NCBI GenBank assembly: GCA_036872755.1
Contig: JAVHNS010000003.1
Coordinates: 2,790,001-2,854,000, forward strand
Length of the DNA: 64,000 nucleotides
Source of the DNA: Orbilia blumenaviensis
Lineage: Eukaryota; Ascomycota; Orbiliomycetes; Orbiliales; Orbiliaceae
Direction: 5' to 3'
The notes under the pieces were generated by a model, which saw only the letters and a program-made list of their open reading frames with translations, was not told the DNA's origin and did not search any database. Positions 24,010-35,253 of the stretch are shown here, piece after piece (positions within the stretch are counted from its first letter, which is position 1; the number at the start of each line of letters is the position of its first letter). Position numbers and translations under genes: made by a program.

Positions 24010-25497
24010 CTAAAAAGAGGCTTTAGTTTCAGATGTGGTATGCGGTGGTAGGATCATTGGAAACAAACCTATGGTATTGTACCACTGATCAGATTTGATA
24101 AGCAGGCAAGGTTCGAACCAAAGCCTTTCCAAGGTCGAAGAATGGTTAATCAAGGCATCTGTGAGAACAAAGTTCCAACCTAACCAATTTGGCAAGCTTA
24201 TTATTAAATGAAGCGAGCGCAACGGTGTATCCATGGACCTGAGTAGCTTGCCGATATCCAAGCCTTCCTCTGTAAGTTTCAAATAGAGATTCGCTAAATT
24301 CTTCATTTGGGGTACGTTTAGGTAAACAAAATCCGAGCTATCAGGGCAGTCGACCACCTTGAAGGTGATTAGATTGTAGATGCAGAAAAGACGATGGAAT
24401 GCCTCCGCGACATCATCGAGGGAAGCGATCTCTTGTAAACTTAAAGATTCGAGGACTCTTGGGGTTACAGGAGAGTGTAACATCTCGTGATTATCGAGAG
24501 CAAACGCGAGCTTGTTCTCATCGCTGCTCCAAAGGTTGCCAGTGGCTTCCAGCTGCAAGGACTTTAGGGAATCCTCACTTCCCGCCCGCAAGATCAATTC
24601 GATTGGAATATTGTTGCAATTACTATCAATACCACTGATAATTAGGGATTTGAGTTTGCGGAGACACGGGAGCACATTGTCGTCAAGCAGGGAGAGTCGA
24701 GCAGCCGAGGAAATAAGATCACCCTCGTGAATATGGTAGTTCAGCCTTGTGATAGCTGGAAAGTGGGATTTGGGGATGTATCGCAAAAATCGAGAGGAAC
24801 CCAAGCTGTGGGGCCCAAGTTAGCTGGGTACTCGCAAAAGGAAAGAATAAAGTAGGCGGGGCTGGTGGTTTTAACATGAAAGGGCCATATTACATACGAT
24901 ATGGATGATATCTGACCTTTAGACCTTTGCAGTAAAACCTCCACGATTGGTCCAAGGCTATCGACGATGTCTTCTGTAGGAGTGCTCTTTTGATAATTAC
25001 CAATAGAATCCCAAGTATGAACATCAATGTTTCGTACGCAGTCTAGGGACTGCGGTCTGATGTAAGGCAGATCCTCGACACCATTTGGGATGGATCCACT
25101 CCAGAGTCTGGTCTCTGGGCCTAACGCTGGTCTGGTCTCTGGGCCCAACGCTGGTCTGCTCAGTACACGCTGATCAATTCGGCTGCGTTTATACAACATT
25201 GAAAGAGTGTGGTAGAGGAGTGGCGTTGCGATTGTGTTAAATCGCCTTGAGACCAAGCAGCAATAATATATCCCTCCTCGACGAGGGTAGTCGATCTAAA
25301 TTTCTCGTCAGTTAAATGTTCTGGATATACTATAGGGTTAGAGGTGGTAGGGTGCTCACTGGGAGGTACGAGAAGATGTGGCTAAGAAGCTCGTTCGGCA
25401 GCTTAGTAATGTAGTCGGTGGGGACAAAGTTGGAGCCTGAGCCGATTTGTCGGGCTTTGAGGGCCTTGGAAGCATCTTCCTGGCTAGTGAGGCTCAT
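24010..25497 (-). CDS. F-box protein
   Basis: Probable substrate-recognition subunit of an SCF ubiquitin ligase, binding Skp1 through its F-box. Minus-strand exons 25497-25360, 25295-24898 and 24805-24010 encode 443 residues. Introns are 64 bp (GTGAGC/TTTAG) and 92 bp (GTATGT donor, GCTAAC branch, CACAG acceptor), and both joins keep frame. The F-box starts at residue 33 (LPNELLSHIFSYLP) and continues across intron 1 to CCLVSRRFNTIATPLLYHTL. The rest is Leu-rich with irregular repeats (for example LRKLKSLIISGI, LKSLQLEATGNL, LRSLHLIISLPNW), like degenerate leucine-rich repeats of fungal F-box proteins. A 24-bp unit is duplicated within exon 2 (25106-25153), giving PALGPETR twice. The ATG at 25497 has A at -3. 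Target unknown. Confidence 0.8.
25106..25158 (-). repeat. 24-bp in-frame tandem duplication inside the F-box gene
   Basis: Two copies (25106-25129 and 25130-25153) differ at one base and are followed by a 5-bp partial third copy. Each codes for the eight residues PALGPETR on the minus strand, just after the F-box, so the frame is kept. Confidence 0.85.
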
Positions 25498-27004
25498 ATT
25501 GACGAATATTGATGCGGGTCGGGATATCTGAGCGAAGGGAGTACCTTTTCTGATGCCTTCGGATGACGTTGTTTTCTGGGGGGTGGGGAAGGAATTTGGA
25601 GATGAACGTGGATGGAATCAGTAATTCCCTCCTAGTTGATAAGGAGATGAGTGCGTGTGTAGTATTTACAAGCCTACGGAAGCAACATTCACACCTGCAG
25701 CCAATAAGCTACCCATTAAGCTATATAAGGCTTTAACCTATTGTTGAATGCAAATCCATCATGTACCTGTATACCCGGCTTATGATCATAATCCAGATAT
25801 CCTGAACTTCAAGCAACAGAGCCTTCGTGCCGACCTATACATATATGCACTGGTCGACATGGTCCAAAGTTGTGGCACCTGGCCACGGAAGCTTAAGCTA
25901 ATCAAGATCTTGAGGGGTCAGTTGCTAGCTTGCTTTGCAGGTGCTACAAGACATTCAGGCGGCCCCGAAAAATATCATAATCGTTAATCGCTTCTTCATG
26001 TAGGAAGCCTGATCTACACCCGCAGAACAGGCGTTTGCCTAATCGGGTAGTAACCGTATTGAGAAATCTGGAACGTCCCACAACGCAAAATATCCAACAG
26101 TAGATTCGTTCAAATCAAACTGTAGATCACATCGTGAGAAAATGCAGCAATATTCGAGGGTATATAACGGCCGGTGATGGTGAATCTGAGATTTAATACA
26201 ATGATTTGGAAGATTAGTCTGTCAAGCTTAACAGCCATGAAGCGGGTGCAGGGAATAGTAAACAAAGTAGATACTAGGAACACTACAACACATAGTTCCG
26301 GAGTTATCGAGGCTTTGGAGTATTCTGTAATGACGGGACTCATGGTGCTTAAGGCGAACGGTATAGTATATCAAGGGCCTTAAGTGAGAATATTAGGACA
26401 ATTAGAATGTGAAACTTGATACCGTATAGGGATATGGAGATACATATGGAAATGGCTTCGAAAGAAGGTAGTTAGTGTTCAGGCCTATAAGTAGAGTGTT
26501 TTGTCGCGTGCTCGGGATATCTCACGAGGGAGGACCAAAGAATTGGCCCCAACACATATATTGATACCTGGTACCTCGCCACTGGATCTCGAGCATGATG
26601 ATAGGGTAGTACGGTACCAAGTAGCAACTCATGATGCTTAAATGAATAATCCATGATACGCGAATACATTCTTTGATAGCCAAAAGGTAGAGTCTCGGGA
26701 TATCGGAATACTCTGGAGCTGTCTTGCTAGTAGTTAAAATTGCTTCTGAAGCCCACTGCAACGGCGAGCTTCAAGGATTTGGCTCACGATATATGACGAC
26801 AGCGATACCACCACGAGTTTATCGCTGGATGATCCAACTACTCCCTAACAAGTAGAATATGGTGTATAGATCGTGTTTCAAAAGTATCAAGATGTCACTG
26901 CCATAGCTGGTGGAGTTTTCTGAAGAAACGTATTTGCCTAGAGAGGGGTGTAAAGGAGATGGAGGACAACGACCATGCGGATGGGGGTTAGGTGGATTGA
27001 TTTC
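25498..27004. other. Intergenic region with short coding-like remnants
   Basis: The first part is the F-box gene promoter. Two short minus-strand frames look somewhat coding: 26110-26343 (ATG at 26343 with A at -3, hydrophobic, VVVFLVSTLFTIPCTRF) and 26522-26761 (no ATG, hydrophobic). Stops lie in frame upstream of both and no family is recognised. They may be decayed membrane-protein pieces. Nothing else supported. Confidence 0.3.
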
Positions 27005-27133
27005 GCCGAGTTTTGGGGAATTTTAGTTATTTTTGGGTACGTAAATGGTTGATTTGGGGTCGACCGCCGAGTTTTGGGGGGATTTTGATTATTTTTTTGG
27101 TGCGTAGATGGTTGATTTGGGTCGACCGCCGAG
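27005..27133. repeat. Tandem repeat, two ~61-bp units plus a partial third
   Basis: Units beginning CGCCGAGTTTTGGGG start at 27005 and near 27066 and share TGGTTGATTTGGG...GTCGAC at their ends. A third CGCCGAG follows at 27127. Copies differ by several substitutions and small indels. The repeat lies 155-280 bp upstream of the orphan gene at 27288, within its likely promoter. Confidence 0.75.
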
Positions 27134-27287
27134 CTTCCTCCCAGGACTATAAATTGTTCCCTCCACATACTTTTCTCTCTTCCTCTTTCTCTTCTTCTTC
27201 CTTCTTCCCTCACCATCCGCTCCATCCTCATCATCATCAACATCTTCATCATCAACATCATCATTATCATTATCATCAGGTTCCATC

Positions 27288-28058
27288 ATGGAATTCAATT
27301 TTAAGTTTGGCGCTCCCGCTCTAGCTCCGGCTACAGCACCCCTGTCCCCCCCTCGTGTTTTTGTCCCCCCTCCAGTTGAAGCCTTCGTTCCTGCTAAGGT
27401 TGTCATGTCTACCCCATTTGGTTTTCATCCAATCTTTGCCCCCTTCATGCCCCCCTTCTCGTTCCCTCCAATGGTTACTCCTATCACTGTCGCCCCGGTT
27501 CCTGTCGCGGCCCCCTTAGTCAGAGAGATTAAGGCGGTCAAAGTCAAGAAGCCGGTGGCTGAGCCTCTCCGCGAGAGATGTGAACCAATCTGGACCAAGG
27601 AGGAAGAGACCCAACGTGCCTGGGAGCGTTGGGTCATGAATATGCCTACGCGTCGCCGCCGTGCGAGAATCACTTTCCAACATCCCGAGCAGAAATGGTT
27701 ACCCATTACTCCTCCGGATGAAAGAATCAGGGTTCAAGCAATGGAAGCGCCTTTCAAGAGTACTCGGGCCGGTGGTAGACGCGTTAACCAGCGATGGTTT
27801 AACAAGAATACCGCACGAGTCAGGCTCTGCGTAGAGATTAGAAAAGGCAAAGCTGCCTTCGAGAAGAGACAGCAGGAACAGAAGCAGGAGCTTCTCGCGA
27901 CTAAAGTTGCTAAGACGTTCGACGAACTCTCCGCATGCGTGGAGAAAATGCCAACTTTCGTCGACCGTGCAATGAGGGCCGCAGCTCCTTTCGTTCCACT
28001 GGCCAAGCGCGTTTTGCCTTTCATTGGATACCTTGCCATGGAGATGCTTCAACGTTAA
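27288..28058 (+). CDS. Hypothetical protein, intronless, 256 residues
   Basis: I do not recognise a family. The ATG at 27288 has A at -3 and follows a C/T- then ATC-rich leader. Residues 1-85 are Pro/Ala/Val-rich and low in charge (repeated PP and FxPP patterns). Residues about 86-140 are charged, with RRRRARITFQHPEQKWLP. Residues 150-215 are basic and helix-prone (AAFEKRQQEQKQELL). The C-terminus ends in an amphipathic/hydrophobic stretch (MRAAAPFVPLAKRVLPFIGYLAMEML). No signal peptide, no Cys/His cluster. A 39-base genomic A run lies 222 bp after the stop. The long ATG frame with even amino-acid use argues for a real gene, probably lineage-restricted. Confidence 0.65.
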   Translation: MEFNFKFGAPALAPATAPLSPPRVFVPPPVEAFVPAKVVMSTPFGFHPIFAPFMPPFSFPPMVTPITVAPVPVAAPLVREIKAVKVKKPVAEPLRERCEPIWTKEEETQRAWERWVMNMPTRRRRARITFQHPEQKWLPITPPDERIRVQAMEAPFKSTRAGGRRVNQRWFNKNTARVRLCVEIRKGKAAFEKRQQEQKQELLATKVAKTFDELSACVEKMPTFVDRAMRAAAPFVPLAKRVLPFIGYLAMEMLQR

Positions 28059-28275
28059 GTTTTAGCTGATCAAGTCGTGGCTTGGTTCTTATTGTCAAAA
28101 ACAGTGGCAGGTTGGCCCCTAGAATCTCATTTCACACATTCACACAAGCACCCCCTTGGTTTTCGTTTTTTGCTTTTGAATATTTCTAAGAGATCTAGGT
28201 GGCGTTCGGACCTGTCCCTGGGCAACACTATAAGGTACGTGGAAACTATTATAAAACAATCACAAAAAAATTTTA

Positions 28276-28313
<38 letters not shown>

Positions 28314-29715
28314 TGGTTATTTGCTTTAATTGTTCGTTTTGTTATCTGATTTGGTGATTTTATTTGGTTTGTTTGTTTACAAAATCTTTTGTGGAGGCAG
28401 CGGTCTCGACGGGGGCCGCTGTATACTGCTAATAGTTTCACTACACGTTCTCTTATAGGAATCCAATCAAGCCCAGGTTTCGCCTGGTTGACAACCGAAT
28501 AAAAGGCATATTCATATATATGCCTGAGGGTATCTGGGGGCTTATCGTTTAAATAATTGCCCTCGGTCGAGAAGTCATAGCTAGCCAATTCTCTTCCGGG
28601 GCATAGATCAAAAAGCTAAAGCTCCCACAGGGACTGGCTCTCAGATAGCCTTTCTCTTGGCCAGCACATAGCAACAGACATTCCATGTCATCATCTTCTA
28701 TATAGTTTATTTTTCTAGTTCGTCAAATTGTTCAGTCTTTCTATATTTTAACTACGTAACTCCTTCGTTTATAGAAATCAATCTATACAAATATTTGTCT
28801 TTCCTCGAATTATTCACGGTGTTTTCTTCGTCGTTATATAGTGCTAAAGTTCCTATCTTCTTGGAAGTAGTATTACTCCCGTGGGAATGCTTGTTTGTAT
28901 ATGTGGTATTGACATCCCCGCGGTGGTGATCCCCCGAGACCTAGCTATGAGGTATCCCGTAGCGTCCTGGTGTGGACGTCACTTAGCAACGTGATCCATA
29001 GACGACACCCCAGCAGTCTGATTGATGTACCCCAGCAACCATCTCGATAGACGTCTACTGGCAACATCATCACAACACTGCCCAGTAACCTAGCAACCGA
29101 CTAAACACCAGCCCTAGTGACCAGCTTTGGATATCAATCAACTCCACGCATCTAAAACGCCAGAACTAAACCTTCAGATTCCAGCTCGACCACTTCCGGT
29201 CTATTTTGAGTGCCAGTGTTCCAGCAATTTGTACCCGAGCCTATTCCTCAAATTAGAAAGAGACATATGCTGTAGCTGCTGTGTATATCGATACTCCGCT
29301 CTGTCGCTATTACATTTCTGCGAAGCTGTTGCTAATTCAAGATCATAGATAGGAAATATCTAGCCCTATAGAACAAACCTTATACACATAATAATAAATC
29401 CGATTCATGAATAGCACTATCGATTCGTCATCCTAAAGCTTCTACAAGACCAGGAAACAGGAGAAAGTACTGAAGATGTTGGATTTTGGGAGTACTGTGT
29501 TGCTACCCATCGGCAGTCGTTAGTCTCGAACCAGGGTAGTACCGTAACGGGACACTGCCTAGAGTAAGCATCTCCCTAACGAGACCCGTATTTCCATTTC
29601 CGCAAGGGCCAACTTCATTAGCAAGGCGCGTTGAGAGATATACAATTCCTAACTCCTTTCTACTCTTGAGGAATCAATACTATAGAATATATACCGAATA
29701 CATATCCCCAAAACC
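28059..29715. other. Intergenic region with a minus-strand coding-like fragment
   Basis: Contains the A run at 28281-28319. On the minus strand between about 28660 and 28400 a frame reads ASYDFSTEGNYLNDKPPD and HIYEYAFYSVVNQAKPGL, which looks coding but has no clean start and runs into the T tract; no family recognised. From 28.9 to 29.4 kb there are CAGCAAC-type short repeats, and nothing I can name. Confidence 0.3.
28281..28319 (+). repeat. 39-base poly(A) run
   Basis: An uninterrupted run of 39 A on the plus strand, 222 bp downstream of the intronless gene at 27288-28058. It may be an ordinary microsatellite or the trace of a reverse-transcribed poly(A) tail. Confidence 0.95.
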
Positions 29716-30111
29716 ATGGTCTGCGGATCGCCGCCCTGCTACAAAACCTACAATATGCGTTCGCTATCCGACCTAAGAGATAACACCCAATTACACGTTA
29801 AATGTAGGATTTATCCTCGACGTGAAATAGAGTTTACACCTGATGGTGGAAGGGTGTATAGTTGCACGCGACCAGGATGTGGATTTAGAACAGAGACGAG
29901 GGTTAGAATGCAGCTTCATGCAGAGGCGAGGAGACATTGTGTTAGAATGTATGTGAGCTTGTCACCCTTTCACTACTATTGCTTTGATATGCCTCCCAGC
30001 TTTTTGGTAGATGCAGGGATTAGCCTCAGCTTGGGTGCCTTCAATACTGTAGCATTGAAGTCAGGTTATAAAGTAGCTGTTGGCATACAAAACCAGAAAA
30101 TGACGAACTAG
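29716..30111 (+). CDS. Small hypothetical protein with one C2H2-type zinc finger motif
   Basis: A 131-codon frame with an ATG in strong context (ACCATGG). Residues about 47-77 hold YSCTRPGCGFRTETRVRM followed by QLHAEARRH, fitting C-x4-C-x12-H-x5-H, a classical zinc finger spacing. The N-terminal part carries further Cys residues. After the finger, at 29948, a GTATGT donor-like site occurs and the remaining C-terminus (YVSLSPFHYYCF...) does not look conserved. The real protein may therefore be spliced there, with an acceptor near GCAG at 30016. Whether it binds nucleic acid is unknown. I cannot exclude that it is a fragment of a larger lost gene. Confidence 0.45.
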   Translation: MVCGSPPCYKTYNMRSLSDLRDNTQLHVKCRIYPRREIEFTPDGGRVYSCTRPGCGFRTETRVRMQLHAEARRHCVRMYVSLSPFHYYCFDMPPSFLVDAGISLSLGAFNTVALKSGYKVAVGIQNQKMTN

Positions 30112-30398
30112 CTGACTAATGGACCGGCCGTTGCCAACCTAGGACTTGTATCGAATACGGGAGGACATAGACACATTATGATTAACGATGTACACCTGAC
30201 TAAGAAACAGCGACTCGAAGATGTTAAGGAGCAACTAGATTACCTAATTAGGAAGTTTTACAGTTATGGATTTACCATATTTGGAATTATTTCCTGTTCC
30301 GGGAATTATCCATATCCTCGCCCCGCGGGTTTCGCCCCACCGCGCGCCTTGGCCTGCTTCGGCCTGCCTCCAGCTACGATTCATTCTGATTTCATCGG

Positions 30399-30414
30399 GT
30401 TGACTCACGTCAAC
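30399..30414 (+). promoter_or_regulatory. Interrupted palindrome with a TGACTCA (Gcn4/AP-1-like) core
   Basis: GTTGAC and GTCAAC flank TCAC, making a 6-bp inverted repeat with a 4-bp spacer. It includes TGACTCA, the consensus of bZIP factors such as Gcn4/CpcA. It lies about 230 bp upstream of the eIF2D start. Chance occurrence is possible. Confidence 0.3.
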
Positions 30415-30641
30415 GTCTTATCTCCACTTGCTACTCTCTTTTCTTTTTTTCTTCTGCTTCTGGGTTTTCTCGCTGGTTCGGGAGGGGAAGTTATAAAGCC
30501 GTAACTTTTTGCATTCGTGTATTTTACAACAGCGACGGATTTGTTCGAGCACTCGTGTAAGACCTTGGCCGGTGTAAACTTCAGGCATTGTTAGAAGTAC
30601 ACGATATACTACGTCATTTTCAAATCTTCAGCAGCATCACA

Positions 30642-32742
30642 ATGTTCAAAAAGAAGCCAACAGTACGTCCTATTTCTCTGGTGTCTTTTGCGTGAAGTCT
30701 TATTAAAAGAAAGGAACTTTATCCAGGTAAAACCGGCGGCGCCAATTCGGTCGTCTGACCGCCGAAAACTAGTGACTGGGATAATCACCGACTTCAACAT
30801 TCCACTCCCCACGAGTCCACCACCGCCTCCTCCTGCTACCACCACCGCCGACCAATCGGAGCCCACTACCAGCACTACCGAAGAACCTTCTACTTCAACC
30901 ACAAATACAATCGATCCTGCGGTCACAGCTCTTCGAAATGCCCTCCTTCCCGAGTCCACTGTCGCAGCGAAGTTCACGACGACACTGGGTCCACAGCTGT
31001 CGCCCGTCAATGGAATAATTTACTCGGGAGTCCATCATGACTCCGCTACTCTTACTGACGGTAAAACAAGGCCATTATGGGTGAAAAGCGATGAAGGGTG
31101 GTTTCCTAGTGTGTATACTTGCTGGGAAGCTGTTAAGTACGATGTGCTACCAGTAGTATACACGCATGATGCAGTCATAGACAAGGTTTACGGAGGTGCT
31201 GATTTGATGATACCCGGTGTTTTGGGGGTAAGAAGAGGAGGGAGCGATGGAGCTGTTAAAGCTGGGGAGATTGTAGGTGTAGCGGATTATAAAAAGGAGC
31301 ATGTGGTCCTTGCCGTCGGTGTAGCTGAAGCTGATCTTGACAGCAGCGGCGGGAGAGGTGGTAAAGGGAAGGCAGTGAGGATTCTACATTGGGCCGGGGA
31401 TGAACTATGGGGACTTGGAGGTAGTGGGGTGGGGCCACCGGAGAATCTGGAGGTCGCTACTGCCACGACTGAGGCTAGTATCGATGAAGGGCATGATGGG
31501 GGAGTATCATTGGAGGGACTAAATATTGGGGAAGAGACTGTGGGAGAGAGCTCGAAGTCTGCCGGGAAGCAGGTTGAGAAGGAGGAGAGTGACGAGGAGC
31601 CGGCATTCCCGGATATGACGACTAATGGTATGTTAACCCACCCTCTATCCGCTCAAAAATCTCACTAATACCATGTAGAAATCGACAATGCCTTCCGCGA
31701 TGCCTTGCTATACTCTCTTCATTCAGTTCTGAATGCTCCAGAGCGGGCATCGAATGCTCACCACTCGCTCAACTTCCCGCTTCCATCATCTTATGTTCTT
31801 GCTAATCTAATCATCCCCAAACTCCCCAACCTCCAAAACCCGAACTATTCAATCCAGAAGACCAGCTGGAAGAAGATTCAAAAGATGTTGAAGCAGATGG
31901 ACAAAGAGGACCTCTTGAAGATCAAAGAACGGGGTGGAGATGTATTTGTCTACGCCGTGAACTGGGATTCCAACCGACTCGCCAATTTTACACCATACCC
32001 AGTCATTACCCCGAAACCAAAGAAGAAGCCTGTCGACGAGTCCGCAGCGGGACCATCATCCTCAGGTGGCTCGTCATCATCAACAGCAATTAAAGTAGTA
32101 GAGCTCTACAAAGCACCTGCGAAACTAAACCCCATCTACGAGGTTACCGGCGTATCTAGCAAGGCATTCTATACTTCCTCACAAGTCAGGGACACACTGT
32201 ACAAATACTTTGTGTCACCGACGCCAGCCGACCAGTCAGAGACATTGGTATCGTCTACAAACGCGCGAATGATAACACTTAACCCTCTACTATCTAATTT
32301 GCTCCTTGACGACGCCAAGGACGCGAGATTACTAAGCTCAGGAACGGCAACGAGGGACCTACTCGCCGAGAGGTTCCTTCGGCTACATCAACAGTACTAT
32401 ACTATCGTCTCCCCAACAGGCGAAGAATCTAAACCAAAATCCGGGCAACCACCTAAGATTACAATCACCTTGGAAAGTAGACAGGGAAAGAAGGTAGTGA
32501 CAAGGATAAAGGGACTTGAGATCTTTGGGGTTGACGTAGGGAAGTTTATGGACGATCTGAAGAGCGTGGCGGCCAGCAGTGTTACTAAGGGACCTATTGA
32601 GGGGGGTGGAAAGGCGGCAGAGGGTATGGTGGAGGTTATGGTACAGGGAGACAAGAGTACGGAAGTTGATAAGCTACTGGTCAAAGCAGGGATTAGGAAA
32701 GGGGACGTGGCCGTTGATAACAAACTTAAAAAGAAGAAATAA
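30642..32742 (+). CDS. TMA64: Translation initiation factor eIF2D / Tma64
   Basis: Ribosome-associated factor that acts on 40S subunits in tRNA delivery and post-termination recycling. Exons 30642-30662, 30727-31627 and 31679-32742 encode 661 residues. The first exon is only 21 bp (MFKKKPT) and is joined by a 64-bp intron (GTACGT/CCAG) to VKPAAPIRSSDRRKL, the conserved family start. The second intron is 51 bp. Domains: N-terminal DUF1947-like region, PUA domain around residues 138-215 with GADLMIPGV near 163, a low-complexity linker, a helical domain from about 308, a SWIB/MDM2-like domain near 455-525, and a C-terminal SUI1/eIF1 domain from about 563 (ITITLESRQGKKVVTRIKGL). The Ser/Thr-rich insert near residues 50-80 makes it somewhat longer than yeast Tma64. 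Confidence 0.93.
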
Positions 32743-34462
32743 GGTATCTAGGGCATTTATGCTTAGATAACACGTCTCCTTTGGGTATATACAATATGAG
32801 GAGCATCCCGAACAAGCTAGTACAATGTCACCGGCCGCCTCCGGCGCCGAAAGTATGAAATTTGCCAAACTTCGATCGCATCGCATCATCATGGGTTATA
32901 AAGCTTGTTTAGGATATTATCGGATACTTATGTAATCTTTATACATTACCGTATCTTGGACCGGCTGAAACAATATATGCAATCCTGGGTACTCCGCGGA
33001 AACGCACATCTAACGGCATCATATGCCATAGGACGATATTTTTAGCATGTAAAAGCCATGCCCTGCAAGCCATGTTTCGACTCCACTCAAAACTTTTGTG
33101 GAGACATGTGATTGATTCTCCGTGAAATGCAAATCTGAAATATTGCCCATGTAGGTACTACCGTTATTGTGAATTCTTTTATAATATAAGCATTATTGTT
33201 ATTATCATGGTATAGCTATGGAGGAGGCTAAGTATGGCAACAAGGGCCCTTGGTGAGGACCGAAGTTTGGTGAGGTGCTATGCTGCTATATGATATTGTT
33301 TTCTACTTTAGGATGAATCGTGAACATTCTTATTTCATTTCATCTCATTTTATTTAAAAACAAATTATCTTCATGTGAATACTATTATGACTATGGAGCT
33401 TCAGATAGAGGTGCCTATGCTAGTTACCCATTTCCGTTGTGAACATATGACGGAAAAAATTTGATATTTGGTTTTGGTGAAGTTTGTCCTGATGTCTCAC
33501 GGCCATGGGCATACCTTTGGAATACCCTTGCAGGCTACCAAATCTTCACCTGTCAATATTCCCAATAAAGCAGCTGACCAAGCACAAATTATCAATTTGA
33601 ATTCGAATCTGAAGTTGTGGACGGTGCCGATGTGATCTCAAAATAGTATCCAATATGGTATAGTATGCTCGCATAAAGCCGACCCCGGATTCTAATAATT
33701 GACGGAGTCCCCCTCTAGTGCTCATAAGCGGTGATCGAATACGCATGGACGAGGGAAATATCTCCAAAAGAGCGCCGTCAAATTACGTATCATCAACCTC
33801 TTTTGCGGTTGCACCTGTCCACACGAGAGGGAAAAAATATCAAGAGACAGCAGACCCTGTGTGAGCTTTAGTAATCAAGACCGGTCTAGACACACACGGT
33901 CGCATTTCCACGGAAAACAGTCATGCCAACCGAACAATTCTATGTCATCCTGCAGCCTGCAAGCCGTTCGCCGCTCGTGTCCGGCTCGCCCGAGCGAGCC
34001 CTCTTTTTTCGAATTTTCGGGGCCTGAAAGCGGTAGTCTTCTAGAAGCGCTTGACATTAGCCGGGCCGGATTTCTGTGTAAAAGACGTGGGAATGACGAC
34101 TAGTCCATTTTGGGCAAAGTTTGGACGAGTGTGGTCTGACGAAATTTAAAGGCTCTTCCGACGAGGAGTCGAGGTTACATAACGGCTTCGGTGCTTTGTC
34201 GGACATTTCCGGGGCTGGCAGAGAATTCGGACTATTAAATTCAGTCAATGATTGGACGAGTCTGGTATAAATACTTAGTTGACTAACCGTCTGGATATCG
34301 AAGGTCGTGAGAGTCGATTGCATTGCTTGCTTACTTCAGGTCCCAAGTTGTGTCGTTTATTCCAGCCAAGCTTCGTTTATCAAGACTTATTCCTTTCACT
34401 GCTCCCCTTCAAAAAATTCAATTTCGGCCACTCGTTGAACGTCAAGATACACATACCCCACA
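32743..34462. other. Intergenic region between eIF2D and RCF2
   Basis: About 1.7 kb. The first part should hold the eIF2D 3' UTR; the last few hundred bases before 34463 are the RCF2 promoter. Between them the DNA is AT-rich (33.1-33.5 kb). Open frames at 33861-34103 and 34057-34323 have no recognisable product. Confidence 0.45.
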
Positions 34463-35253
34463 ATGAAGATTTTAACAAAAGAAGAAGAAGATGGTAAGCT
34501 CCCCCCATTCACTCGCTCTCTTTAATTATACACAGACTATATGCTAATGTTTGCGGTTTTCTAGAGCACTACGCTGCCGTCGTCAAGGGCGGTCTCAAGG
34601 GCGGTGCCTACGGCCTGGGAATTGGTCTTGCATCGGCCTTCCTGCTCAACCACCGTTACCCATACTTTCGCAGCTTAACCCTCCCTATCAAGGCTTTCCT
34701 CGTCTCCTCTACCGCCACCGCTGCTTTGATCATCACAGCCGAGAACACCAGTCGACAATTCGAGATCAACCGTCTCAAAGCCAATATCACCTACCAAGAC
34801 CGCACGGCCGCCATCCTGGCCGAAAACCGCGCCCGAATGTCCACCCAGGAGAAATTCATGGATTGGGGTCGCGAGAACAGATACAAAATCGTCGGTGCAT
34901 CATGGATTGCCTCCATGGCCGGTAGTTTGGGATTGGTATACCGTGATAAGTATCTCAGCCGTGCGCAGAAGCTGGTGCAGGCTCGTGTGTACGCTCAAGG
35001 TCTTACCTTGATGGTTTTGCTCGCTTCTGCTGCTTTCGAGATCTCAGATGCTAGGAGTGGAAAGAGACGGGATATTATCATGGTTCCCGACCCTACCGAT
35101 CCCACCGGGCAGAAGATGATTGAGAAGAAAGTCCACCACGAACAATATGAGGGACAGGATTTGTGGATGGATATGGTTAAGGGCGAGGAAGAGAGAATCA
35201 AGAGAAGAAAGGAGGAGGCTGCCAGGGAGAGCCCGAAACAGGAAGCCAAATAA
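34463..35253 (+). CDS. RCF2: Respiratory supercomplex factor 2 (HIG1-domain protein)
   Basis: Mitochondrial inner-membrane protein that associates with cytochrome c oxidase and III-IV supercomplexes. Exons 34463-34493 and 34565-35253 with a 71-bp intron (GTAAGC/CTAG) encode 239 residues beginning MKILTKEEEDEHYAAVVKGG, the usual Rcf2 start. The N-terminal half has two hydrophobic segments (about residues 25-60). The HIG1 domain covers about residues 130-195: NRYKIVGASWIASMAGSL, then VQARVYAQGLTL, which carries the Q-A-R-x-x-A-Q form of the family motif. The C-terminal ~40 residues are charged and coiled-coil-like (EEERIKRRKEEAARE). Length and order match fungal Rcf2 rather than the shorter Rcf1. 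Confidence 0.92.
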
